Origin: Mesorhizobium sp. dw_380
GTDB taxonomy: Bacteria > Pseudomonadota > Alphaproteobacteria > Rhizobiales > Rhizobiaceae
Reading direction: 5' to 3'
Length of the DNA: 64,000 bases
Assembly: GCF_018588885.1 (NCBI RefSeq)
Contig: NZ_JAFFIW010000021.1
Location: forward strand, 48,925 to 112,924
A program made the translations under genes and the position numbers. Below are positions 1 through 10,596 of the stretch, piece by piece. The notes beneath the pieces were generated by a model. It saw only the letters and a list, made by a program, of their open reading frames with translations, was not told the origin of the DNA and made no database searches. Within the stretch, counting starts at the first letter, position 1; each line of letters starts with the position of its first letter.

Positions 1-2515
<2,515 letters not shown>

Positions 2516-2740
2516 GCTTTGCTCTCCGGTTGCAGGAGATTGGAAAGATGGGCGAAACGGAAAGCTCCGCCCGTGTCCGACTTTGGAGCGATATGATGCT
2601 GCAGTGCGAAAGGCAAGCGCCCGGCAAAGCCCCAGGCCGCTACAATCGATTAAGAAAAAGCCCCGCCCGGGCATGCGGCAAAAAGACTTGCCACCTCACG
2701 GTCCGATGACTAGAACACAAAGGGAACAAAGAGGTGCCGT

Positions 2741-3085
2741 ATGAAACAGCCTGGAAAACTCGACTATCTGGAAATGCCGGCGACCGGCGGCACGCTGGAC
2801 CGGTTGAAGGCTTTCTACAGTGCCGCCTTTGCCTGGTCGTTCACCGACTATGGACCGACCTATTCCGCCTTTGCCGAAGGCCTGGATGGCGGTTTTCAGG
2901 CCGACGCCGCGGAAGCGCCGGCCAAGCCGCTGCCCGTGCTTTACAGCGAAAACCTCGAGGAAACGCTGAGCGCCGTCGAAAGCGCCGGCGGCACGATCGT
3001 CAAGCCGATCTTCGCGTTCCCCGGCGGCCGGCGTTTCCACTTCGTCGATCCGGCCGGCAATGAGCTGGCCGTGTGGTCCCAATAG
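2741..3085 (+). CDS. VOC family (glyoxalase/bleomycin-resistance fold) protein
   Basis: A 114-residue single-domain protein of the vicinal-oxygen-chelate fold. It opens with the first beta-strand pattern KLDYLEMPA, followed by a helix rich in Phe and Ala (LKAFYSAAFAWSF). It ends with the typical strand FHFVDPAGNELAVWS. Family members bind a metal and act as lyases, dioxygenases or binding proteins; the substrate cannot be told from sequence. An AGAGGTG ribosome-binding site lies just upstream of the ATG. It stands alone between ppdK, which is divergent, and tRNA-Gln. Confidence 0.85.
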   Translation: MKQPGKLDYLEMPATGGTLDRLKAFYSAAFAWSFTDYGPTYSAFAEGLDGGFQADAAEAPAKPLPVLYSENLEETLSAVESAGGTIVKPIFAFPGGRRFHFVDPAGNELAVWSQ

Positions 3086-3213
3086 CCCGTTGCCGGGTCA
3101 TCTGGCGGCAATCGCGCTGCTGGCCGGTTGAGTGTTCTCGCGGTCGCTCATAAGCATTGTGCTTTTCGACCGCTCTGCTAATAACGCGCCGCACAAGCGA
3201 CTCTGACGGCTAT

Positions 3214-3288
3214 TGGGGCGTCGCCAAGTGGTAAGGCATCGGTTTTTGGTACCGACATTCCCAGGTTCGAATCCTGGCGCCCCAGCCA
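3214..3288 (+). tRNA. tRNA-Gln (anticodon TTG)
   Basis: A complete cloverleaf can be drawn. The acceptor arms TGGGGCG (3214-3220) and CGCCCCA (3278-3284) pair fully. The anticodon stem TCGGT/ACCGA encloses the loop TTTTGGT with anticodon TTG at 3246-3248. The T arm is CCAGG-TTCGAAT-CCTGG. The discriminator is G3285 and the CCA end is encoded at 3286-3288. The tRNA reads CAA codons, and CAG by wobble. Confidence 0.97.
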
Positions 3289-3599
3289 AACTGGATGCCC
3301 TGTGGATAACTCGGTTCGTCGGCTCGTTCCATCGCTTCGGCCGCCACAGTTTTGGCAAGCAAGTCAAAAGGCTGCCTGAAGGTCGCGCGAACCTCGCCTC
3401 GATGCCATTCGCAGTTCGACAGTACCAAATTCAGAAGCCGTTTCTTCTGGCGCGGGGGCTGCTGAAGGAATAACTGGCTCGCGTTGCGTGCTGGTTCCAG
3501 GAGCCGGACGCCATCATCCATGTATGATTCTTCCGCCTGGCCGTGGCGTACCGGCTCCGAGTATTTGTGCCATTAGCCGTCGGCCTGCTGCTGTCGTCA
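3289..3599. other. Intergenic region without a supported gene
   Basis: About 310 bases between tRNA-Gln and the end of the glycosyltransferase pair. Short reading frames exist on both strands, but none has a recognisable product or a good ribosome-binding site. I looked for a second copy of the tRNA 3' end that would mark an integration site and saw none here. Nothing else stands out. Confidence 0.6.
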
Positions 3600-4298
3600 T
3601 CATGGCATCTGTCCCTGCCATAAGGGCAATCCACTTTCTGCAGCGAAGTTTTTGTCCTCAGCGTAAATTGGCTCACCCCTTCTCACCACCCGTCGAAGCA
3701 AAGCCGCATCTTCGTCGGCATGATATCGAAAGGCATTTCGGGTGTCGTATCCATGCCCGGCTTGGGACAGGGAAAATCCGCTGGCCACAACGGGATCGAA
3801 GCCGGCGAAACGCGCCAGCATGATCGCGAAGGCTCCAGTGGAGATTTTCCGATGCCAGCCGCGGGACACATGATATTTGCCGCTAAGCCGCCAGACGATG
3901 TTGGCAAGCTGCCATTTGGTCAGCGCCTGCAAGGTGTCGTAACGATAGTCGAAGGTGCGACAACCGGCTTCCAGCTTGTCCTCGCCGTCGGGCCAAACCG
4001 GGACAATCAGATGCTTTGCCCGCCGTCCTTTCAACAAATCACGCTTATAAAAGTCCTGCTCGCCCTCGCCGACTAAAATGCCGCGGCGAATGAGGGCGAT
4101 ATCGGGAACGGGGAGGCCAAAGGTTTCCGCCAACAGCTGGGAAGCATTGACGGTCACAAGTGCCCAATCGGCATCATGTCCTCCCGGCAGGCGAAAATTC
4201 GGCGCCGATCCCATGACCAAGGCGGGACCCGTGACCCTGGGCAAGCGAAGAATTGGCTTTGACAGGGTTGGCAAGAGATCCGAAAGCGGAGTCCTCAT
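3600..4298 (-). CDS. Hypothetical protein, possible Rossmann-type glycosyltransferase
   Basis: A 232-residue protein I cannot assign to a named family. It has an early beta-strand and glycine loop (ALVMGSAPNFRLPGG). Later come STGAFAIMLARFAGF, GFSLSQAGHGYDTRN, RYHADEDAALLRR and an ending YAEDKNFAAESGLPLW. That order (GxxP loop, S-T/S-G helix, GF/D strand, H, RxHxxD, SGLPL) resembles what I remember of bacterial sialyltransferase-like or DUF115-like proteins, but this is inference only. Its ATG overlaps the stop of the upstream glycosyltransferase gene by four bases (4295-4298), so the two are almost certainly cotranslated and may modify the same glycan. No signal peptide is seen. Confidence 0.6.
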   Translation of the reverse strand: MRTPLSDLLPTLSKPILRLPRVTGPALVMGSAPNFRLPGGHDADWALVTVNASQLLAETFGLPVPDIALIRRGILVGEGEQDFYKRDLLKGRRAKHLIVPVWPDGEDKLEAGCRTFDYRYDTLQALTKWQLANIVWRLSGKYHVSRGWHRKISTGAFAIMLARFAGFDPVVASGFSLSQAGHGYDTRNAFRYHADEDAALLRRVVRRGEPIYAEDKNFAAESGLPLWQGQMP

Positions 4299-5041
4299 GC
4301 GGGGATCTGAACCGCATTTTCCTCAAACGCGCGCAGAATGCTCTCTTCTCGGCTCCACAATTCATCCCATTGTGTGGTGCCAGACCAGCCGGCAAACCAA
4401 GGACCGCCGAGCGTGTAGTGCGCCAGCGACACATCGGCGGGGTCGAGTTCGGAAGCCGACGCCCCTACGAGGTAGTTCCACGCCAGAGGCAATTCCCCGA
4501 TCTCATGGTCCTCAAGCCATTTGAAGGCATGGAGGTCGCGTCCGGGCCACGTATTAAGCATTTCGTTCGTCAGCCGTTTGTTGGCGGGATGATCTAGATT
4601 CCACAAAACGACCGACGACCAGTTTTTGCGCCGATAGAACGTCTGCGTTTGTCCGTCCATCTTGACCGCTTCGGATTCGCGTTGCTGGTGCTTAACAACC
4701 ATAATCGCGTAGGAAGGATCGACCAGGTCGAGCAGCTTGACTGGGTCCTCTAGAAACAGAACGTCACAATCGCAGAACATGGCCCAGCCGCCTTGCCGCA
4801 CAAACGGAACGGCAAAGCGCGATATGGCAAACTCGGTCGCCATCGGTGCCTCGGAGATCGGGCACCAGAGTCTACCGTCACGTACCTCCATCGGCCGCTT
4901 CATGATTCCTTGGGCTTCAAGGTCCTTGAGCACGAGTGGCTGTATCTGCAACGGCGTGCTTGTCCGCCGGTAGGCGCTCCATCGCGCTACATCTAGAACA
5001 CGGGCCTCGCGTGGATCATACCCAATGTACATTGGCATCAT
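4295..5041 (-). CDS. Glycosyltransferase, GT8-like with DxD motif
   Basis: A 248-residue cytosolic protein that opens MYIGYDPREARV, a typical GT-A start in families that transfer sugars from nucleotide-sugar donors. A DxD-type metal and donor site appears as MFCDCDVLFLEDP at about residue 90. The later segment SLAHYTLGGPWFAGW, with a conserved histidine followed by GP-F, is as seen in the C-terminal part of GT8-like enzymes. Acceptor and product are unknown. It is the first gene of a two-gene unit, with its partner overlapping by four bases. Two ATGs lie in tandem at 5041 and 5038; the ribosome-binding site is weak. Confidence 0.75.
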   Translation of the reverse strand: MMPMYIGYDPREARVLDVARWSAYRRTSTPLQIQPLVLKDLEAQGIMKRPMEVRDGRLWCPISEAPMATEFAISRFAVPFVRQGGWAMFCDCDVLFLEDPVKLLDLVDPSYAIMVVKHQQRESEAVKMDGQTQTFYRRKNWSSVVLWNLDHPANKRLTNEMLNTWPGRDLHAFKWLEDHEIGELPLAWNYLVGASASELDPADVSLAHYTLGGPWFAGWSGTTQWDELWSREESILRAFEENAVQIPA

Positions 5042-5185
5042 GTGGCAACTCTATAGCTGGATGCGAACTTATTCGAATTATGCATGGCAGCACTGCAAGC
5101 GGAAGACCCGAAGTAAACGGGGTTCCAGTTCATCACGGGAAGGTTCGTTGTTTTTCGAACCAGCCAATGCAATCGTAGGAGCAGA

Positions 5186-5554
5186 ATGACATCCCATTCA
5201 GTCGTCCGGAGCGCCTTTGTCGTCACGTTCGTTGCGATTCTGGTCCTCGCGCTGCTGCCGGAGTCCCTGCTTCAGGAATTCGGGATCGACATCGGCCTCG
5301 GCTATGACAAGCTCAACCACGCCATTGCGTTCGCCGCCCTGGCTGTCCTTGGAAGTCTCGGCTGGCCCGAGCGCAAAGCCAGGCTGATACTCTTCCTGGC
5401 CGTGGTCGGGGCCGCGATCGAGATCCTTCAGGGCACGACGTTGATAGGCCGCGATCTCGATGTGTTCGACTGGGTTGCCGATTGCATCGGCATGGCGTGC
5501 GGTCTCGTGGTCGCGATGTGTGCGAACTGGGCCATGCACCGCAAAAGCGGGTAA
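5186..5554 (+). CDS. VanZ-like small membrane protein
   Basis: A 122-residue integral membrane protein with about four hydrophobic segments. The first is FVVTFVAILVLALLP near residues 10-25, and the last is near residues 97-115. The pattern YDKLNHAIAFAALAVLG followed by EILQG...RDLDVFDWVADCIG is the signature of the VanZ-like fold. VanZ itself gives low-level teicoplanin resistance, but most relatives have no known role. A GGAG ribosome-binding site sits five bases before the ATG. It is divergent from the glycosyltransferase pair and converges with smc, the two stops being 18 bases apart. Confidence 0.82.
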   Translation: MTSHSVVRSAFVVTFVAILVLALLPESLLQEFGIDIGLGYDKLNHAIAFAALAVLGSLGWPERKARLILFLAVVGAAIEILQGTTLIGRDLDVFDWVADCIGMACGLVVAMCANWAMHRKSG

Positions 5555-5572
5555 TCGAGAGCCCGGCCCGCG

Positions 5573-8500
5573 TCAGCTCGCCTCGCGCATGGCCTCGGCG
5601 GCCTGCAGATCGACCGAAACGAGCTGGCTGACGCCCTGCTCGGCCATGGTCACGCCGAACAGCCGGTCCATACGCGCCATGGTGATCGGGTTGTGGGTGA
5701 TGATGACGAAGCGCGTCTCGGTGGTCTTGGCCATCTCGTCCATGAGATTGCAGAAGCGTTCGACATTGTGATCGTCGAGCGGCGCGTCGACCTCGTCGAG
5801 CACGCAGATCGGCGCCGGATTGGTCAGGAAGACGGCGAAGATCAGCGACATCGCCGTCAGCGCCTGTTCGCCGCCCGACAGCAACGTCATGGTCTGCGGC
5901 TTCTTGCCGGGCGGGCGGGCAAGGATTTCGAGCCCCGCCTCGAGCGGATCCTCGGACTCGATCAGCTGCAATTCCGCCGTGCCGCCACCGAACAGATGCG
6001 AGAACAGCCGCTGGAAATGGCTGTTGACGACGCCGAAGGCGGCGAGAAGCCGCTCGCGGCCTTCGCGGTTGAGGCTCTGGATCGCTTGCCGGAGCTTACG
6101 GATCGCCTCGATGATGTCCTCGCGCTCGGAGACGATCACCTCGAGCCGGTCGGAGAGCTCCTTCTGCTCTTCCTCGGCGCGCAGATTTACGGCGCCGAGC
6201 CGTTCGCGTTCGATCTTCAGCCTGTCGAGCTGGCGCTCGATCTCGGGCATTTCGGGCATCGGATCGTCGGCTTCCAGGCCGGTGTGGCGGATGACCAGAT
6301 GCGGCGGCGTGTTCAGCGTCTCCTGGATGCGGGCCTCGACCTCCAGCCGGCGTTCGTCGGCCGCCGTCAGCCGTTCCTCGGCGCGCACGCGGGTCTCGCG
6401 CGCCTCGGCCAGCGACTGAATGGCGCCGGTGGCTCCCTTGTCCAGTTCGGACTGCCGGTTTTCCGCTTCCTGCAGGCGATCGGCGGCTGCCTTGCGCAAG
6501 GTTTCGGCCTCGGTGAGCTGCGACAGCAGCGCGCGCCGCTTGGCGTCTATCTCATCCGGAGCATCGGCCAGTCGTTCCCGCTCGGCCTCGGCCTCGGCCT
6601 TGCGCTCGCCGAGCGATGCGATCTGCGTCGAGGCGTTTTCGGCTCGCACCAACCAGTTGCTGCGCTCGGCGCCGATGGCATCGAGCCGGCGTGTGCGCGC
6701 CTCGGCCTCGCGCCGCAACCCCTCATGGACGGCGCGCGCATCGGCAAGCGTGGCGCGGTCGCGGGCGACATTGGCCGAGGATTGTTCGAGCTGCAATTGC
6801 AGGTCGCCGAGATCGGGCGCGTCCTGCAGCAGCATTTGGGCTTCGACGAAGGCCGCCGAGGTTTCCTCATGGCTGTCGACGATGCGGGCGCGCGCCTCGT
6901 CCAAGGCGGCGCGCCGGCTCGACAGCTCGCCACCGGCCTTCTCGGCCTCGGCCAGCGCGTTGCGGGCAGCGTCCAGCCGATGCTGGGCATCGCGCCCGGC
7001 CTGGCGCGTGTTGCGTTCGGCCTCGCTCGCCTGGCGAAGCGCCTGTTCAGCCTGCGCCAGCGCTTCTTCTGCCTGGCGCAAGACAAGTGTCGCCTGCACC
7101 GCTTCGGCATCGAGTTCGGCAAGCCGGTTCTTCTGCGCCAGCCTTTGTGCCGCGGCAGTCGGCGCATCGGCGCTGGCGGTAAGGCCGTCCCAGCGCCACA
7201 GCGCACCCTCGCGGCTGACCAGACGCTGGCCGGGCGCAAGCAGCCCCTGCAGCCGGCGGCCGTCGGCCGCCTCGACAATGCCGATCTGCGCCAGCCGCCG
7301 GGCAAGTTGCGCCGGCGCGCGCACCACGCTGGCAAGGCTTTTCACGCTTTCCGGCAACGCCGCGTCGCCGGGCTGGATCTGGCTTTCGCCCCAATGCGCC
7401 GGCGCGCTGCGGTCGAGCGGCACGTCCAGGTCTTCGCCAAGCGCGGCACCGAGCGCCGTCTCGAAGCCGCGCTCGACGCTGATCTGCTCCAGCACCGAGG
7501 GGAAGAGATCGCCACTGGCGGCGTTGAGGATCTTGGCCAGCGTCCGCGCTTCGGTCTCGATCCGCGCTAGCTCGGCCCGGGCATCCTGAAGCGGCGGCCG
7601 AGCGGCACTTTCGTTCGTACGGGCGTCGATGACCGACTGTTCGGCCTGCGACACGGCGGCCTCGGATTCCTCCAGCAGCGCGACGGCCTGTTCGACCAGT
7701 TCGCGCTTTTCGGCCGGATCGGGCAAGCCGGCGACCTTGGAGAGGATGTCAGACAGTTCGCGATCGACCTCGGCGAGCTGGCGCGCGAAGCGGTCGCGGC
7801 GCTCGGCCGTGTCGCGCAGCGTGCGTTCGATCTGGTTGCGCGAGGCGGCCGCCTCGGCCCGCTCGGCGGTCAGCGCGGCGAGTTTTGCCTCGCTTTGCGC
7901 AAGCGTCGATGCAGCCCGTTCGAAGGCCGCGCGGGTGGTGGCCTCGCGCTCCGCCGCGCCGGCATTTTCGGAGTTCAGCGTCGCTTCTTCGGCGCGCAGG
8001 CGTTCAAGAATATCCGCATTGTCGCGCACCATGCGCTCCTCGCGGGCGATGTCGCCGTCGAGTTGTTGCAGCCGGCGCTCGAGTTCGGCCTGACGGGCGC
8101 GGATACGGCCAGCCTCCTCCTCGATCTGCGACTTGGCGATCGACAGGCGCTGGAACGCAGCGGCGGCGGCGGCTTCGGCATCGCGCAGGTCCGGCAGGCG
8201 GTGAGCGCCGATGCCCTGCTCCCTGGCGGCGGCCATCTGCGCAGCGGCGCGGTCGCCGACCAGCGCCGTGGCGATAGCCAGCGCCGAGCGCGCCTCGCCC
8301 TCCTGCGTCTTGGCCAGCGTCCAGCGCAGATGCAGCAATGTCGCTTCGGCCTTGCGGATATCGGCCGACAGGTTCTTGAAGCGGGAAGCCTGGCGCGCCT
8401 GGCGCTTCAGGCTTTCGATCTGGCTTTCCAGCTCGCCGACGACGTCGTCCAGGCGTTCCAGATTCTGTTCGGCCGCCTTGAGCCGCAGTTCGGCCTCATG

Positions 8501-9031
8501 GCGGCGGGTGTGCAGGCCGGAAATGCCGGCCGCTTCTTCGAGCAGCGCACGGCGCGCCTGCGGCTTGGCCTGGATCAGTTCGCCGATGCGGCCCTGCCCG
8601 ACCATCGACGGCGAGCGCGCGCCGGTCGACTGGTCGGCGAACAGAAGCTGCACGTCCTTGGCGCGCGCTTCCTTGCCGTTGATGCGGTAGAGCGAACCCG
8701 CCTCACGTTCGATGCGGCGCGACACCTGCAACTCATCGGCATCGTTGAAGGCGGAGGGTGCCGAGCGGTCGCTATTGTCGAGGAACAGCGTGACTTCGGC
8801 GGTGTTGCGCGCGGGCCGAGCGCCCGAGCCGGAAAAGATCACGTCGTCCATGCCGGACGCGCGCATATTCTTGTAGGAGCTTTCGCCCATCACCCAGCGC
8901 AGCGCCTCGACAAGGTTCGACTTGCCGCAGCCGTTCGGCCCGACAATACCCGTCAGGCCGCGTTCGATAACGAACTCGCCGGGCTCGACGAAAGACTTGA
9001 AACCAAGGAGGCGAAGGCGCGAAAACTTCAT
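5573..9031 (-). CDS. smc: Chromosome segregation protein SMC
   Basis: A 1152-residue SMC ATPase that compacts and segregates the chromosome as a dimer with ScpA and ScpB. The N-terminal head carries Walker A (GPNGCGKSN near residue 35) and the Q-loop region (QGRIGELIQAKP). Two long coiled-coil arms rich in Ala, Glu and Arg surround a central hinge at roughly residues 500-620. The C-terminal head has the signature LLSGGEQALTAMSL, Walker B CVLDEVDAPLDD and the switch histidine ITHNP. The length is normal for alphaproteobacterial SMC. It is downstream of the DsbA-like gene on the same strand, as I recall for rhizobia. Confidence 0.97.
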   Translation of the reverse strand: MKFSRLRLLGFKSFVEPGEFVIERGLTGIVGPNGCGKSNLVEALRWVMGESSYKNMRASGMDDVIFSGSGARPARNTAEVTLFLDNSDRSAPSAFNDADELQVSRRIEREAGSLYRINGKEARAKDVQLLFADQSTGARSPSMVGQGRIGELIQAKPQARRALLEEAAGISGLHTRRHEAELRLKAAEQNLERLDDVVGELESQIESLKRQARQASRFKNLSADIRKAEATLLHLRWTLAKTQEGEARSALAIATALVGDRAAAQMAAAREQGIGAHRLPDLRDAEAAAAAAFQRLSIAKSQIEEEAGRIRARQAELERRLQQLDGDIAREERMVRDNADILERLRAEEATLNSENAGAAEREATTRAAFERAASTLAQSEAKLAALTAERAEAAASRNQIERTLRDTAERRDRFARQLAEVDRELSDILSKVAGLPDPAEKRELVEQAVALLEESEAAVSQAEQSVIDARTNESAARPPLQDARAELARIETEARTLAKILNAASGDLFPSVLEQISVERGFETALGAALGEDLDVPLDRSAPAHWGESQIQPGDAALPESVKSLASVVRAPAQLARRLAQIGIVEAADGRRLQGLLAPGQRLVSREGALWRWDGLTASADAPTAAAQRLAQKNRLAELDAEAVQATLVLRQAEEALAQAEQALRQASEAERNTRQAGRDAQHRLDAARNALAEAEKAGGELSSRRAALDEARARIVDSHEETSAAFVEAQMLLQDAPDLGDLQLQLEQSSANVARDRATLADARAVHEGLRREAEARTRRLDAIGAERSNWLVRAENASTQIASLGERKAEAEAERERLADAPDEIDAKRRALLSQLTEAETLRKAAADRLQEAENRQSELDKGATGAIQSLAEARETRVRAEERLTAADERRLEVEARIQETLNTPPHLVIRHTGLEADDPMPEMPEIERQLDRLKIERERLGAVNLRAEEEQKELSDRLEVIVSEREDIIEAIRKLRQAIQSLNREGRERLLAAFGVVNSHFQRLFSHLFGGGTAELQLIESEDPLEAGLEILARPPGKKPQTMTLLSGGEQALTAMSLIFAVFLTNPAPICVLDEVDAPLDDHNVERFCNLMDEMAKTTETRFVIITHNPITMARMDRLFGVTMAEQGVSQLVSVDLQAAEAMREAS

Positions 9032-9148
9032 TCACGCGCCTCATAGGCGGGTTCGGCAAAAGTGTTCCGCGGTCTTGCGAAGAGAATCCGCGGCAAGACG
9101 ACTGGTCGAGCAGCGCCGGGGCGCTGCCGCCTCAGCGCTGAACGAGCG

Positions 9149-9892
9149 TCAGAGCAGAGGGTCGATGATGGCCGACATTTCCTCAATCGACATCGCCCCT
9201 TTGTAGGTCTTACCGTTGATGAAGAAGGTCGGTGTCGAGTCGACCTTGAATTCATTGGCGCCGCGCTTCTGGACCGATCTCACATCGTCCAGAAGTTTCT
9301 GGTCCGTCAAGCAGGCCTCGAAGGACTCCTGTGTAAAACCGGCGAGCTTCGAAATTTGCAGCAGCGCGTCCTTGGTGTTCGACACGCCCACCCAGTTCGC
9401 CTGCTGCCTGAACAGCACGTCGACCATCGGGAAATAGTTATCCTTGGCGCAGCGCGCCAGCATGAAACCCGCTTCAGCGCTCGGATCGAACGGGAATTCG
9501 CGCAGGATGTAGCGCGCCTTGCCGGTGTCGATGTACTTGGTCTTCAGTTCCGGGAAGGTCGTTTCGGCGAAATGCGCGCAATGCGGGCAGGTCATCGAGG
9601 CGTATTCGACGATGGTGACCTTGGCGTCGTCCTTGCCGAGCTGCTTGTCGGGCAATGCGCCCGGCTTCAGCAGTTCCGCCATGTCGACAGTGCCCTGCGC
9701 TTCCGGCGCCTGGACCGCGGCCGGCGTCGCCGGCTTTGCGGGTGCGGCCGGATCGGCGGGCTTCACATCCGCCGCCTTGGCCTGTTCGCCCGAGTCACTG
9801 CAGGCGGCGAGCAGGGCCACCGCCGGAATGGCGGCCAGCGAAGACAGGACGTTTCTGCGAGACAAGCTGTTGCCGAACGGAGGACGGTTCAT
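9149..9892 (-). CDS. DsbA-family thioredoxin-fold lipoprotein
   Basis: A 247-residue exported thiol-disulfide protein. The N-terminus has twin arginines (SRRNVLS) and a lipobox LLAAC, predicting a membrane-anchored periplasmic protein. An Ala/Pro/Lys-rich linker follows to about residue 75. The thioredoxin-fold domain then carries CPHC in the context VEYASMTCPHCAHF, and the cis-proline region DSTPTFFINGKTYKG. The family oxidises or isomerises substrate cysteines in the envelope. The ATG at 9892 is preferred over the GTG at 9901: AGGTGA at 9898-9903 lies five bases upstream of the ATG and would itself overlap the GTG. It is upstream of smc on the same strand. Confidence 0.93.
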   Translation of the reverse strand: MNRPPFGNSLSRRNVLSSLAAIPAVALLAACSDSGEQAKAADVKPADPAAPAKPATPAAVQAPEAQGTVDMAELLKPGALPDKQLGKDDAKVTIVEYASMTCPHCAHFAETTFPELKTKYIDTGKARYILREFPFDPSAEAGFMLARCAKDNYFPMVDVLFRQQANWVGVSNTKDALLQISKLAGFTQESFEACLTDQKLLDDVRSVQKRGANEFKVDSTPTFFINGKTYKGAMSIEEMSAIIDPLL

Positions 9893-10046
9893 ACGAATCA
9901 CCTGACAAGGGTTGGATTTTGCAATGCAAAGGCACGAAAAGGCGAGAGTTGGCGCGAATTAAGGCATCTCCATCCCCAATCCAATCGCGAAACCTGACAA
10001 AGGCGATCACGAATGCGAGATGTCGATGACAAATCCATGACTGTCT

Positions 10047-10556
10047 TCAAGGAGTTCTTGGCTTCCTTTCACCCAGGATAGTTGCGCCAAGCCTTTCCAG
10101 CGAGGCGCGCAGCCCTTCATCTTCGATCAGTTCGACCGTGCTGGATAACTTTGTCTTCTCCGCCGCCGTCAAGGGCCTGAAGGTCGGTTTAGGCCGTCCT
10201 TTGTCCGCCGTCACCGGTTTTTGCACGATCCTGATGCGGCCTATTGCCGTAAAGCCGAGGAAAGCGTTGACGCGGTTGATGATCTCGCCGGTCTCGTGCT
10301 GCAAATGAAGTGCCGCCATCCCTTCGCAGGCGATGACCAGCACGGCCGGCTCGAACGGATCGTCCTCATGCAGGCGGCGCGGCCACTGGATCTTCTCGGG
10401 ACGCGAGCGGCTGGCGAGGCGCGGACCGGCGATCTCCTCCCACGACTGGACGAGACCGATCGAGATGCCCGCCCGCTTGCGCAGCACCGGATCGAGGATC
10501 CCGGTGGCGAGATCGCTCACCGGAACAGGATTGCCGAAGCGCATTTTCCCTGCCAT
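10047..10556 (-). CDS. DciA-like (DUF721) protein
   Basis: A 169-residue protein with the DUF721/DciA N-terminal domain (residues about 15-110). It begins with a helix leading into WEEIAGPRLASRSRPEKIQWP, followed by AVLVIACEGMAALHLQHETGEIINRVNAFLG. DciA proteins act as helicase operators that help load replicative DnaB in bacteria lacking DnaC/DnaI. The C-terminal 50 residues are charged and diverge from the domain. It is divergent from mutY, with 40 bases between the starts, and upstream of the DsbA-like gene on the same strand. Confidence 0.88.
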   Translation of the reverse strand: MAGKMRFGNPVPVSDLATGILDPVLRKRAGISIGLVQSWEEIAGPRLASRSRPEKIQWPRRLHEDDPFEPAVLVIACEGMAALHLQHETGEIINRVNAFLGFTAIGRIRIVQKPVTADKGRPKPTFRPLTAAEKTKLSSTVELIEDEGLRASLERLGATILGERKPRTP

Positions 10557-10596
10557 GTGCGTTCTCCAGCCACGACCTCATCCAACACGAAGATCA

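Noticed and set aside
3214..5186. Possible integrative element at tRNA-Gln carrying the glycosyltransferase pair
   Set aside because: I found no integrase gene and no second copy of the tRNA 3' end as a direct repeat in the flank, so an att site cannot be supported.
5693..7570. Long plus-strand frames opposite smc, ccrM, ctaD, aroC and the acyl-CoA dehydrogenase gene
   Set aside because: All lie opposite genes with strong motifs and have the codon-shadow composition expected from GC-rich DNA.
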